Source of the DNA: Gemmatimonadota bacterium
Lineage (GTDB): Bacteria; Gemmatimonadota; Gemmatimonadetes; Longimicrobiales; Gaopeijiaceae
NCBI GenBank assembly: GCA_028873845.1
Contig: JAPPNO010000073.1
Location: 105,307 to 169,306 of the forward strand
Reading direction: 5' to 3'
Length of the DNA: 64,000 nucleotides
The notes under the pieces were generated by a model that saw nothing but the letters and a program-made list of their open reading frames with translations, made no database searches and was not told the DNA's origin. Made by a program: the position numbers and the translations under genes. Of the stretch, positions 39,598-48,526 are shown one piece after another (the stretch's first letter is position 1; each line of letters starts with the position of its first letter).

Positions 39598-40176
39598 ATG
39601 CGACGGGTCCGCGCCAAGGCGGCGGCCGCAACGGCGGCCCACCGGGAAGGCCGTTCGGCGGCTCGCCACGCTCCACGCCCGAGCGGGTTTGTCCGAGCGC
39701 TGTCCGGCATCGTGCTCACCGCGTGCCTGGCGGGCTGCGCCTCCGGTGGAGTACCGGAAGTACCGCCCGACGAGGCCGGGGCCGCCAGTCCCGTATCGGA
39801 GACGCCGGCGCCCACCCCGGAGGCCCCCGTTTCCGCACCCGCCAACCCCCCTCCCACCGCGGGCATCTTCACCGCGAGCCAGGCGGACCGGGGCCGCACC
39901 GCCTTTGACGAGGTCTGCTCCGACTGCCACACGACGAGCGAGTTCCGCGGACGGACCTTCCAGTCGAACTGGGGCCGTCGCACGGTCTACTCGTTCTTCC
40001 GGACCATCCGCTCCACCATGCCGGACGACAATCCCGGCGGGCTGGAAGAGGAAACCTACCTGGATGTCGTGACCTACATCCTGCGCATCAACGGGCACGC
40101 GGCGGGGACCTCCGAGATGACGGCGGAGTCGCCGATGCGGCAGGTGCGGATGGCGCCGCCGACCCCCAATCCGTGA
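39598..40176 (+). CDS. Mono-haem cytochrome c lipoprotein
   Basis: A 192-residue lipoprotein: lipobox LAGC (Cys47), a Pro/Ala/Glu-rich linker of about 40 residues, then a small class I cytochrome c domain with CSDCH (Cys107, Cys110, His111) and a probable sixth ligand Met in STMPDDNPGGLEEETYLDVVTYILRING. It should carry electrons at the periplasmic membrane face. GGAGGAGAGAG precedes ATG 39598. The stop overlaps a possible GTG start of the flavoprotein gene, so the cytochrome is a good candidate electron acceptor for that enzyme. Confidence 0.85.
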   Translation: MRRVRAKAAAATAAHREGRSAARHAPRPSGFVRALSGIVLTACLAGCASGGVPEVPPDEAGAASPVSETPAPTPEAPVSAPANPPPTAGIFTASQADRGRTAFDEVCSDCHTTSEFRGRTFQSNWGRRTVYSFFRTIRSTMPDDNPGGLEEETYLDVVTYILRINGHAAGTSEMTAESPMRQVRMAPPTPNP

Positions 40177-40202
40177 ACCGGTCTCGCGAGAGGGGCCAAC
40201 AG

Positions 40203-41537
40203 ATGACCGAGACTCCACGCGCGATCGATCGTCGCGGCTTCGTAAAGGCCACCGCCATCGGGGCGGGTGCCGTCCTCACCGGGACGGGCACCGCAGCGGC
40301 CGGCACGCAGTCCAGCCGTCCATCCCGAAAGGCAACAGGCGCTCCCGCGGTGCATACCCGCCAGAATCCGGACATCGCCGTCATCGGGGCCGGCGCCTTC
40401 GGGGCGTGGACCGCGCTCAACCTGCAACAGTCCGGGGCCCAGGTCACCCTGATCGACCAGTACGGACCGGCGAATTCGCGAGCGACTTCGGGGGGTGAGA
40501 CCCGTGGCGTGCGCACCGGCTACGGGGACCGGGGGCATGGGCTGCTGTGGACCGCCTGGGCCAAGCGCGCGATCCAGAAGTGGAACGAGTGGGACCGGCA
40601 GTGGCAGGACATGCTGCTGCCTCGCGTCTTCTTCACCACCTCGGACCTGATCATGCGGGACGAGTGGACCGAGTTCATGGAGGACACGAGGAACAACTGG
40701 GACGAGGTGGGCGTCCGCTACGAAATCCTCGACGCGGACGAGATGAGGCGGCGCTGGCCGGTCATCGAACTCGGGGATGTCACCGTGGCGCTTTGGGAGC
40801 AGGACGCGGGAGTGGTCCGCGCCCGGCGCGCCATCGAGTCCGTCGCCCAGGTGTTCCGCCACGAAGGGGGTGACGTGAGGATCGCGCGGGCGGAGATGGG
40901 TGCGCGCACCGGCCGCCGCCTCGACGCCCTGCGGCTCGAGCCCGACGCCGAACTCTCGGCCGGCACCTACGTCTTCGCGCTGGGTCCGTGGTTCCCGAAG
41001 GCCTTCCCCGAACTCATGGGCCAGCGGTTGCGCATCCCCATGGGCCACGTCCTCTACCTGCGCACCCCGCCGGGCGACAACAGCTACAGCTACCCCAACC
41101 TCCCGAGCTACAACTTTCGCGGCGTGACCGGCTGGCCCGCGCTCGGCCCGGACAACCGCGGGTTTCGCGTGCGGACGGGCGGGCAGCCGCCCTCCGACCC
41201 CGACACCAGCCGCCGGTGGTTGCTGGAGGAGGAGTATGAGCGCCCGCGGGCGTTCGTGCGGGAGCGGTTTCCGGGGCTGGCGGACGCGCCCGTAAGCGAA
41301 ACGCGGGCGTGCCACTACGAAGTTTCGGTGACCCGCAATTTCTTCTTCGACCATCACCCCGGCTTCGACAACGTGTGGTTCGCGGGCGGGGGGTCGGCCG
41401 AGGGCTTCAAGTTCGGTCCGGTGATCGGGGAGTACGTGGCCGGAAGGGTCCTGGGGACCGAGGACACACCCGAGCTGATCGAGGCCTTTCGCCTCTCGGA
41501 AGAGGAATTCGAGACGGGGGACGACGGAGCACCGTAG
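40203..41537 (+). CDS. Tat-exported FAD-dependent oxidoreductase (DAO family)
   Basis: A 444-residue flavoprotein of the D-amino-acid oxidase/sarcosine oxidase family. A Tat signal is clear (DRRGFVKATAIGAGAVLTGTGTAAAG), so it folds with FAD before export. The Rossmann motif DIAVIGAGAFGAWTALNLQQSG begins near residue 58, and the C-terminal FAD contact is VWFAGGGSAEGFKFGPVIGEYVA. It probably oxidises an amine or hydroxy acid; the residue set does not fix the substrate. ATG 40203 has GAGAGGGG upstream; GTG 40173 would overlap the cytochrome stop. Pairing with a cytochrome c lipoprotein suggests a dehydrogenase passing electrons to the respiratory chain rather than an O2-using oxidase. Confidence 0.87.
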   Translation: MTETPRAIDRRGFVKATAIGAGAVLTGTGTAAAGTQSSRPSRKATGAPAVHTRQNPDIAVIGAGAFGAWTALNLQQSGAQVTLIDQYGPANSRATSGGETRGVRTGYGDRGHGLLWTAWAKRAIQKWNEWDRQWQDMLLPRVFFTTSDLIMRDEWTEFMEDTRNNWDEVGVRYEILDADEMRRRWPVIELGDVTVALWEQDAGVVRARRAIESVAQVFRHEGGDVRIARAEMGARTGRRLDALRLEPDAELSAGTYVFALGPWFPKAFPELMGQRLRIPMGHVLYLRTPPGDNSYSYPNLPSYNFRGVTGWPALGPDNRGFRVRTGGQPPSDPDTSRRWLLEEEYERPRAFVRERFPGLADAPVSETRACHYEVSVTRNFFFDHHPGFDNVWFAGGGSAEGFKFGPVIGEYVAGRVLGTEDTPELIEAFRLSEEEFETGDDGAP

Positions 41538-41900
41538 ACCTGAGAACGGGCCGGGCCCCTTGCCGGAATGCCGAGAATTGCCGCCCCGGTGGCCCGAGGT
41601 CGGAAGTCCGGGTTTGAAGGCGTGCCGACAGGCGAAGTTCAATTCCTCAGGGTGTTTCCATGGATCCGTTCCTTCGATCCAGGACCGGACCGGGCGTTCC
41701 GCCATGAACCGCCCGGATGTCGAAAATGGAACTTTTTTCCCGAAAACGTGTCACTATAGAGTTACAAACGGACTCAAAAGGGTGATAATTCGGCGATTTG
41801 GAAGCCTCCGAGTCCAGGTGGAAGCGATCACGCAGGGCATTGCAACACCGGCTTCGGAACAGGCCACAAGCGCGTTTTTCAGGGAAGTTGGGCCACAGTT
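41538..41900 (+). promoter_or_regulatory. Intergenic region with candidate promoter before FtsX permease
   Basis: A 363-base gap. The middle (about 41725-41800) is AT-rich and holds TTACAA (41762-41767), 16 bases, GATAAT (41784-41789), a reasonable sigma-70 pair reading toward the permease. No gene is seen; short frames here have poor codon character. Confidence 0.45.
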
Positions 41901-44339
41901 TTGCTCCAGGATATCAAGGTGGGTTGGCGGAGGATTGTCCGCGCACCCGGATTTGCCGCGGTTGCCGTGCTTTCGCTGGCCATCCCCATCGGCAGCACCA
42001 CGGCCCTCTTCAGCCTGCTCGACGGCTTCACTCTGCGTGACCCTCCGTACACGGAACCGGACAGGCTGGTCGATATCCGGATGTTCGGACCCGACAACGA
42101 TTTCGGCGCGTTCTCCCACCCGGTTCTTCGCGAGCTGGAAGAAGTCGCCGCGGGGGCGTTCGATGGCGTAACCGGCGCCATGGCGAACCGGGCTCACCTG
42201 AGTGACGGCTCCGGATGGCAAGACAGCCCGCACCATGAACTCGTCTCCGGACCCTTCTTCCAGGTCCTGGGGGTCGATGCGCAGATCGGACGAGTCCTCC
42301 ATCCCGACGAGGGTATCGAAGAGGGAGCCGACGCCGTCGTGGTGCTGAGCGACGAGTACTGGCGTCAGAGATTCGATGGAGACACCGCGGTCGTGGGCCG
42401 GATGCTGCGGCTGAACGGGCATCCGTACACGGTCGTCGGCGTGGCGGCACCGGGGTTCCCCGGCCTCTACCGGGGACTCCGGTCCGCCTTCTGGGCGCAT
42501 GCCTCCATGGCCGACCAGCTTTCGCTCTACGGTTCCGCCACGCTGGACTCACGACTGCTCAACACGTTCCACGTCATGGGCCGAATGGCGGACGGAACCA
42601 CGCTGCCTGACGCCGAGGCGACAGTCGGACGCTTCGCCGACGAACTCTTCGCCACCGATCCCGGCACCCACCCCGGCCGTCGGTTCGAGGTGGTACCCTC
42701 CCCGGCCTCGACGGTTCACCCGACCTTCACAGGAGTCGTCGATCCGGTCGCGAAGCTGGCCGGCGGCGTACTCATCGTCCTCCTTGTCCTTGCCTGCCTG
42801 AACCTGGCCAGCTTCCTCCTCGCCCGGGGCGAGAGGCTGAGGCCCGAGCTGGCCGTGCGCCTGACCCTCGGAACGCGCCGAAGCCGCCTGGTCCGCAGTC
42901 TCCTGGCCGAGACGACCATTCTGGCCCTGCTCGGTGGTGGACTGGGCGTTCCCCTGGCGATCGTCCTTCCGGAAGCCATCCTCGGCATCGGGGAGCAATT
43001 CGCGACGCCCATCGCGATCGACGCGAGGCTCGATGTGACTATCCTCCTGGTTGCACTCGGCATCTCGCTTCTGGCGGGTCTCCTGATGGGGATCGGTCCG
43101 GCTCTTCAATCGACGCGCATAGGAATCTCCGCGATCCTCAAGGAGGGACGGGTGGGGGGAACCGGTGCCGCGGTGCGCGCGCGGAACGGGTTGCTCGTCG
43201 CGCAGGTGGCCCTGACCGTACTCCTCGCCGTAGCGGCCGTGGGAGCCCTGCGGAGTCTGGCCACGGCGGGAAGAGTGGATCCCGGGTTCGGCCAGCACCC
43301 CGCCGCCATCACCCTGGTGGCGCCACCACACTTCCGTTCGGAGGACGAACGACGTGCCTTCTACAGGGAATACCTGCGCCGGGCAGGCGAAATCCCCGGG
43401 GTCGTCTCGGCCGGCGCGACGACCGCTCTCCCGTCGACAATCGCCACACGAACCAAGCTGCGTCTCAGCATCCCCGGAGTCGATACGCTCCCGGGGCACG
43501 ACAACATCCTTGTCGACTGGACTGCCATCGCCGGCAACTACTTCGAAACGATGGGGATTCCTCTGCTCGCCGGACGGATCTTCGACCCGCGGGCCGGCCC
43601 GGGCCCCGTCAACTCGGTCGTCATCAACAAGGCCATGGCGGACCGGTTCTGGCCCGGCCAGGATCCGGTCGGCCGGCAGGTCGCGGTGTGCGAAGGATGT
43701 TCGACGACCGTAGCGGGTGTAGTCGGCGACACACGGTCCCGAGTCCCCCTCGAAGCCCCGCGCCCGCTGATCTACACCGTCATCGCCCAGTCGCCGTATT
43801 TCCACACTTTCGTAGTGGCCCGCACGACCACCGACCCGGCCGCCGTGACTCGGACCATGCTCGAAACCGCGAGCGAACTGGACCCCCTCGCCATCACCAT
43901 TCGCACCTCTTCCCTGGAGAGCTATTCCTCCGGCCATCTCCTTCCGTTGCGGATTTCGGCCGTCCTGGCCGGCGCCATCAGCCTGTTCGCCCTGCTTCTG
44001 GGCGCAATCGGGCTGTACGGGATCGTCATCTACACCCTGGCGGCTCGCAGGCGGGAGCTGGCAATCCGGATGTCGGTCGGGGCCGACCCCTCCAGCATCG
44101 CGGCCTCGGTGTCGCGTTTCACGACGAAGAGGGTCGCGGGCGGACTGATCATCGGGTTGCTGCTGGGGGTGGCGGGCGCCCATGTGCTCGGCGACCTGCC
44201 GTATGGGATCAGACCACTCGAACCGGTCGACTTCGCCGGTTCCGTGATCCTGGTCGCGGGAGCGGGTTTCCTCGCCGCCTGGCTGGCAGGGCGCCGTGCC
44301 TTCGCTCTGGACCCGATGGAAACAATGCGGGAAGGGTGA
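41901..44339 (+). CDS. FtsX/MacB-like ABC permease (ADOP family), copy A, intact
   Basis: An 812-residue permease of the ADOP type common in Acidobacteriota and Gemmatimonadota: N-terminal cytoplasmic start DIKVGWRRIVRAPGFAAVAVLSLAIPIGSTTALFSLLD, a MacB periplasmic core domain, FtsX four-helix unit (GGVLIVLLVLACLNLASFLLARGERLRPELAVRLTLG), a second periplasmic core, and a second FtsX unit ending PMETMREG. Such proteins are usually thought to export or extrude substrates with an ATPase encoded elsewhere. The start is a TTG at 41901, uncertain. A degraded copy of its C-terminus lies at about 47930-48413. Next downstream is a damaged S9B peptidase. Confidence 0.87.
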   Translation: MLQDIKVGWRRIVRAPGFAAVAVLSLAIPIGSTTALFSLLDGFTLRDPPYTEPDRLVDIRMFGPDNDFGAFSHPVLRELEEVAAGAFDGVTGAMANRAHLSDGSGWQDSPHHELVSGPFFQVLGVDAQIGRVLHPDEGIEEGADAVVVLSDEYWRQRFDGDTAVVGRMLRLNGHPYTVVGVAAPGFPGLYRGLRSAFWAHASMADQLSLYGSATLDSRLLNTFHVMGRMADGTTLPDAEATVGRFADELFATDPGTHPGRRFEVVPSPASTVHPTFTGVVDPVAKLAGGVLIVLLVLACLNLASFLLARGERLRPELAVRLTLGTRRSRLVRSLLAETTILALLGGGLGVPLAIVLPEAILGIGEQFATPIAIDARLDVTILLVALGISLLAGLLMGIGPALQSTRIGISAILKEGRVGGTGAAVRARNGLLVAQVALTVLLAVAAVGALRSLATAGRVDPGFGQHPAAITLVAPPHFRSEDERRAFYREYLRRAGEIPGVVSAGATTALPSTIATRTKLRLSIPGVDTLPGHDNILVDWTAIAGNYFETMGIPLLAGRIFDPRAGPGPVNSVVINKAMADRFWPGQDPVGRQVAVCEGCSTTVAGVVGDTRSRVPLEAPRPLIYTVIAQSPYFHTFVVARTTTDPAAVTRTMLETASELDPLAITIRTSSLESYSSGHLLPLRISAVLAGAISLFALLLGAIGLYGIVIYTLAARRRELAIRMSVGADPSSIAASVSRFTTKRVAGGLIIGLLLGVAGAHVLGDLPYGIRPLEPVDFAGSVILVAGAGFLAAWLAGRRAFALDPMETMREG

Positions 44340-44430
44340 CGGCCGCACCCGGCCCCGGTCGCACAACCGCTTTCAACGTCGTAAGATGGAATCCCCGTTC
44401 GCCTGTCCCTGCGCCCGGAGATCATCGACG

Positions 44431-46802
44431 ATGAACAACCGCCCTCTCCCCATCCCCGCCATTTCCGCCCTGGTCCTCGCAGCCGCGCTCCTCGCGCCAG
44501 CCCCGGGCCCGGCCACCGCCCAGGAGGAAGGCACCACCCTCGTCCAGGGCCCCGGCTCCGCCAACTTCGAGCTGGCGGCCCGCTTCGCCCCCTACAAGGT
44601 CCGCGACCTGCTGCATTCCACCCGGGTTCAGCCGCGCTGGGTGGGGGACACGCAGAAGTTCTGGTACCAGTGGGAGAACTCGGGTGGCACGCACTACTAC
44701 CTCGTGGATCCCGAGCGCGGGACGAAGACCGAGATCTTCGACAACGACCGCATCGCCGCGGAGCTGACCCGCATCACGCGGGACCCCTGGGATGCGCAGC
44801 ACCTGCCGATCCGCGCGATCCGCTTCATCGACGAGGGCACGATCCAGTTCGACGTGCAGTCGTCGCAGGAAGAGGAGGTGGAGGAGGAAGAAGATGAAGA
44901 TGAGGTCGACGAGGACCAGGAGGAGGAACAGGAGCGCGGCGCCCGCAGGCCGCGGATGCGCCCCAAGGTCCACCACTTCGAGTACGACGTGGCCACCCGG
45001 ACGCTGCGCGAGCTGGAGGACTACGAGGAGCCGCGGAGCCACCCCTTCTGGGCCAGCATTTCGCCGGACACGGCGTGGGTGGTCTTCAGCCGCGAGTTCA
45101 ACCTGTGGATGATGAGCTACGAAGAGTACGAGAAGATCCGCGAGGCGCGGCACGGCAAGACCGGGGACGAGGCGGAGAAGGCGGAAGAGGGCGTCGAGGT
45201 GGAGGAGATCCAGCTGACGACCGACGGTGAGGTCGACTTCAGTTGGGGATCGCAGGGCCGGGGCGCCAACGACGAGGAGACCGAGAAGGAGTACAAGAAG
45301 CGCCAGCCACCCGGGATCACCTGGTCGCACGACAGCCGCCATTTCGCGATGACGCGCCGCGATCGCCGCGAGGTCGACAAGCTGTGGGTGGTCCACGCAG
45401 TGGGGAACACGCGTCCGAAGCTTGAGAGCTACCGGTACGAGATGCCCGGCGAGGAGAACGTCAGCCAGACCACGCTGCACGTCTACGACATGGAGTCGCG
45501 CGAGATGACGGAGGTCGACGACGAGCCGTGGAAGGACCAGCGCATGGGGATCTTCTCCAGCTTCGACTTCCCGGGCACCTTCGACAGGGAGGTGATCCGG
45601 CAGTCGAGGTGGCTCTCCGACCAGAGCAACGAACTGTACTTCTGGCGCCGCAGCCGCGACCAGCACCGGGTGGACGTCTTGCGCGCCGATCCCGAGACGG
45701 GCGAAGTCACGGCGGTGATCGAGGAACGGCTCAACACCTACGTGGAGCACCAGACGCCCCGGCGGCTCGATAACGGCGACCTCATCTGGTGGTCGGAGCG
45801 CGACGGCTGGGCGCACCTCTACCGCTACGCGCCCGACGGCACCGTCCGCAACCGGCTCACCGAGGGGCCCTGGCACGTCGACGGCCTCATGGAGGTCAAC
45901 GAGGAAGACGGGTACGCCCTGGTGCGCGGGAACGCCCGCGAAGACGGCGAGGACCCCTACTACATGCACATGTACCGGGTCGCCCTCGACGGCAGCCGCA
46001 CGACCCTGCTCAACCCCGGCAACTACGACCACCAGTCCAGCGCCTCCGACGGGGGCCTCTACTTCGTCGACAACTACTCCCGCGTGAACACCACGCCCGC
46101 CAGCGCGCTGTTCGACGCCTCCGGCCGCAGGATCATGGACCTCGAGGAGGCCGACCTCTCGGCGCTCATAGCCGCTGGCTACGAGTTCCCCGAGGTCTAC
46201 ACCGTAAAGGCCGGGGACGGGGTCACGGATATCCACGGCGTCATGTACAAGCCATACGATTTCGACCCCGCCAGGAAATACCCGATCGTCGCCTACGTAT
46301 ATCCCGGGCCGCAGACCGAGTCCGTCTCCAAGTCCTTCTCGCTCAACCCGACCGAGCAGGCGCTGGCCCAGTTCGGCTTCATCGTCATCACGATCGGCAA
46401 CCGCGGCGGCCACCCCGACCGCTCCAAGTGGTACCACAACTACGGTTACGGGAACCTTCGCGACTACGGCCTCGAGGACAAGAAGGTCGGCATCGAGCAA
46501 CTCGCCGACCGCCACGCCTTCATCGACGTCGACCGGGTGGGGATCTACGGCCACTCCGGCGGCGGCTTCATGTCGACCGCGGCCATGCTCGTGTATCCCG
46601 ACTTCTTCAAGGTGGCTGTCTCGTCGGCCGGGAACCACAACAACGACGTCTACAACGCCAACTGGTCGGAGAAGCACGACGGGGTCAAGGAGGTGACTAC
46701 TGGTTCTGGCTGCGCGCCGAGTACTTCGTGAAGCACCTGCTGGGCGACGACGAGTGGAACGTCGACATCCTGCAGCTTCAGGGTGAGCGGCCGAGGGGCT
46801 GA
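44431..46802 (+). pseudogene. S9B (DPP-IV-like) peptidase, copy A, active-site deletion
   Basis: Starts at ATG 44431 with a cleavable signal ending in GPATAQ, and matches copy B (48527-51136) throughout the beta-propeller and into the hydrolase domain, including the nucleophile motif YGHSGGGF. After KHDGVKEV a 223-base segment is missing relative to copy B (its bases 50808-51030), removing the catalytic Asp and His and shifting the frame; the reading frame stops at 46731, and the shared tail DYWFWLRAEYFVKHLLGD lies in another frame up to 46802. The propeller carries an acidic insert of about 25 residues. The product, if made, cannot be a normal serine peptidase but could still bind ligands. 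Confidence 0.88.
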
Positions 46803-46808
46803 CGGTCC

Positions 46809-47927
46809 GTGGGAGTCAGGCCCCCTGGCGGCGGCGACACAGCCACGAGAGTTCGAGTCGGCCTCGGGCTGCTCGTCGCTGTCGCGACTGGCTGTAAGCC
46901 CGACAGCACGCCGTCGACGTGGTCCGCCGGACCTCCGGCCTCCGGGGAGGGATGCGAGTGGCTTTCCGCTCCCGAACCGGCCGCCGCGGACGTGCCGATC
47001 TGCGGCCTTGAGTTCCGCGAGGTCGGGCGCCTCGAAGGAAGCGTCGACGGGACGATACCGAACGCACCCGTCCGAACTCTCCGGGACGGCACTTTCATGA
47101 CCGGTACCTACTCGCGTGGCAGGATTGCGCTCTGGGGACGGGACGGCGCACTCCTCGATGTCCTCGGAAAGGGCCCGGGAGAAGGTCCGGGCGAGTTCGA
47201 CTACGTTACGGACCTGATCCAGTCTTCCGACAGCGCATTCGTCGTCTTTGGATCCTCGGCACTGGTTCACGAGTACTCGAGGACCGAGGGCTTCGTGCGC
47301 TCGTTTCGCCTCCCGCTCCATGGTTCGGTGAGTTCGGGCGCCGGGTACGGAAACCAGGTGATCCTCGCCGTGTCGGTGGGTGATGGGTGGCAGGCCTATC
47401 GGGTCGATGGGGACAAAGTCCAGGCAATGGGCGTGCCGCTTGTTTCCGGAGACGCGTGGCCGATGTTGGCCGCGGCGGAGGACGTGGGCCTGTGGTCCGC
47501 CGGCACGGACCGCTACGTGCTCCGAAGGCACGACTGGCCGGGCGGGACGATGGTCGACTCGCTGGTCCTGAGTCGAGACTGGATTTCGGGTGATCGAGGC
47601 AGCGAGGTATTGATTTACCGGGTTCATGCCGATGGTCGCGGGCTGATCTGGGCCGCGGCGCAGGTGCCGAATCCCGACGCGCCGCGACGACCTCCCGAAG
47701 AGCTTGATGCTCCGGTCGTTCTTCATGAGGAAGGCCAGGCTGGGACAATCGGGTACCATAACTTCGTCATCGAGGCGTTGACCCCGGATGGCCGCCTGGT
47801 GGCATCCGTTCGGTTCGATTCCCTCGATGATGCCCCGCACCCTGTCGCCGGGAACCTGTGGTATCGCCCGTCTCCGGACAGGCTGTCCATCGTGATTCTG
47901 GAGGCGGTGCTGGCGGAGCGCAGGTGA
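46809..47927 (+). CDS. Lipoprotein resembling 6-bladed beta-propeller (NHL-like) proteins
   Basis: A 372-residue exported protein: signal ending in VATGC, then repeated beta-strand blocks such as SRGRIALWGRDGALLDVLGKGPGEGPGEFDYVTDLI, the KGPGEGPGEF phrase being typical of 6-bladed propeller lipoproteins of Bacteroidota and Gemmatimonadota. Function unknown; usually ligand- or surface-binding. The start is GTG 46809, seven bases after the damaged peptidase's tail. Its position between two halves of a duplicated permease-peptidase block suggests it was part of the duplicated unit or entered afterwards. Confidence 0.7.
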   Translation: MGVRPPGGGDTATRVRVGLGLLVAVATGCKPDSTPSTWSAGPPASGEGCEWLSAPEPAAADVPICGLEFREVGRLEGSVDGTIPNAPVRTLRDGTFMTGTYSRGRIALWGRDGALLDVLGKGPGEGPGEFDYVTDLIQSSDSAFVVFGSSALVHEYSRTEGFVRSFRLPLHGSVSSGAGYGNQVILAVSVGDGWQAYRVDGDKVQAMGVPLVSGDAWPMLAAAEDVGLWSAGTDRYVLRRHDWPGGTMVDSLVLSRDWISGDRGSEVLIYRVHADGRGLIWAAAQVPNPDAPRRPPEELDAPVVLHEEGQAGTIGYHNFVIEALTPDGRLVASVRFDSLDDAPHPVAGNLWYRPSPDRLSIVILEAVLAERR

Positions 47928-47929
47928 TC

Positions 47930-48413
47930 TGACCCGACACACGCTCAGGTATTCGCTGATCGGGAGCACGTTATTGGCCCGCACCGCAGGCGACCCGTCC
48001 GGCGTGTTTCCGGTCATGCTCGGTATTGCCAGCGAACTGGAGCCCTTCGTTATCAACCTCTCTGCCTTAGTTCTGGCCGCGATCGGACTCTACGGAATCG
48101 ACGCCTGCTCGGTGGCGGCCGAAAGCGAGAACTGGCAGTTCGCATGTTCGTCAGGGCCGATCCTTCCGGAATCGCGACCTCGGTGCTGCGTTCGACGACA
48201 AGGAGGGTCGCGGCCGGGCTGACGATCGGGTTGTTGCCGGCGATGGCAGGCGCACGAGCGTTCAGGGACATGCCTTATGGAATCAGACCGCTCGAACCGG
48301 TCGACCTCGTCGGCTCCGCGATCCTGCTGGCGGCGGTCGGCTTCCTGGCCACCCGGCTGGCGGGGCGACGGAATCCGCCGTCTGGACCCGACGGAAACAA
48401 TGAGGGAAGGGTC
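47930..48413 (+). pseudogene. C-terminal scar of an ADOP permease, copy B
   Basis: Fragments in changing frames correspond to the end of the intact permease: LARTAGDPSGVFPVMLGIASELEP, then LVLAAIGLYGI, then FVRADPSGIATSVL with RRVAAGLTIGLLPAMAGA and MPYGIRPLEPVDLVGSAILLAAVGF. At least one internal deletion of about 80 bases and several indels have occurred, and the final stop is lost (TCA for TGA). The DNA after it, up to the peptidase start, is also similar to the DNA between the intact permease and peptidase copy A. Confidence 0.82.
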
Positions 48414-48526
48414 ACGGACATCAGACCGGATCGGTTACGGGTCCGCCGCGTCGTCAGTCGCGGAACTGACTTCAACGGCATAAGATGGAGTCCCATCCGT
48501 CCGTCCCCGCTCCCGGAGAACCAACG

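Noticed and set aside
41568..41759. Short frames in the gap before the permease
   Set aside because: Poor codon character and no start signal; treated as leader or promoter region.
44422..46677. Minus-strand frame of 751 codons opposite peptidase copy A
   Set aside because: A similar shadow appears opposite copy B, as expected from the shared coding strand; no independent evidence.
44340..48526. Insertion sequence as cause of the duplicated block
   Set aside because: No transposase, terminal inverted repeats or target duplication is seen at the block edges.
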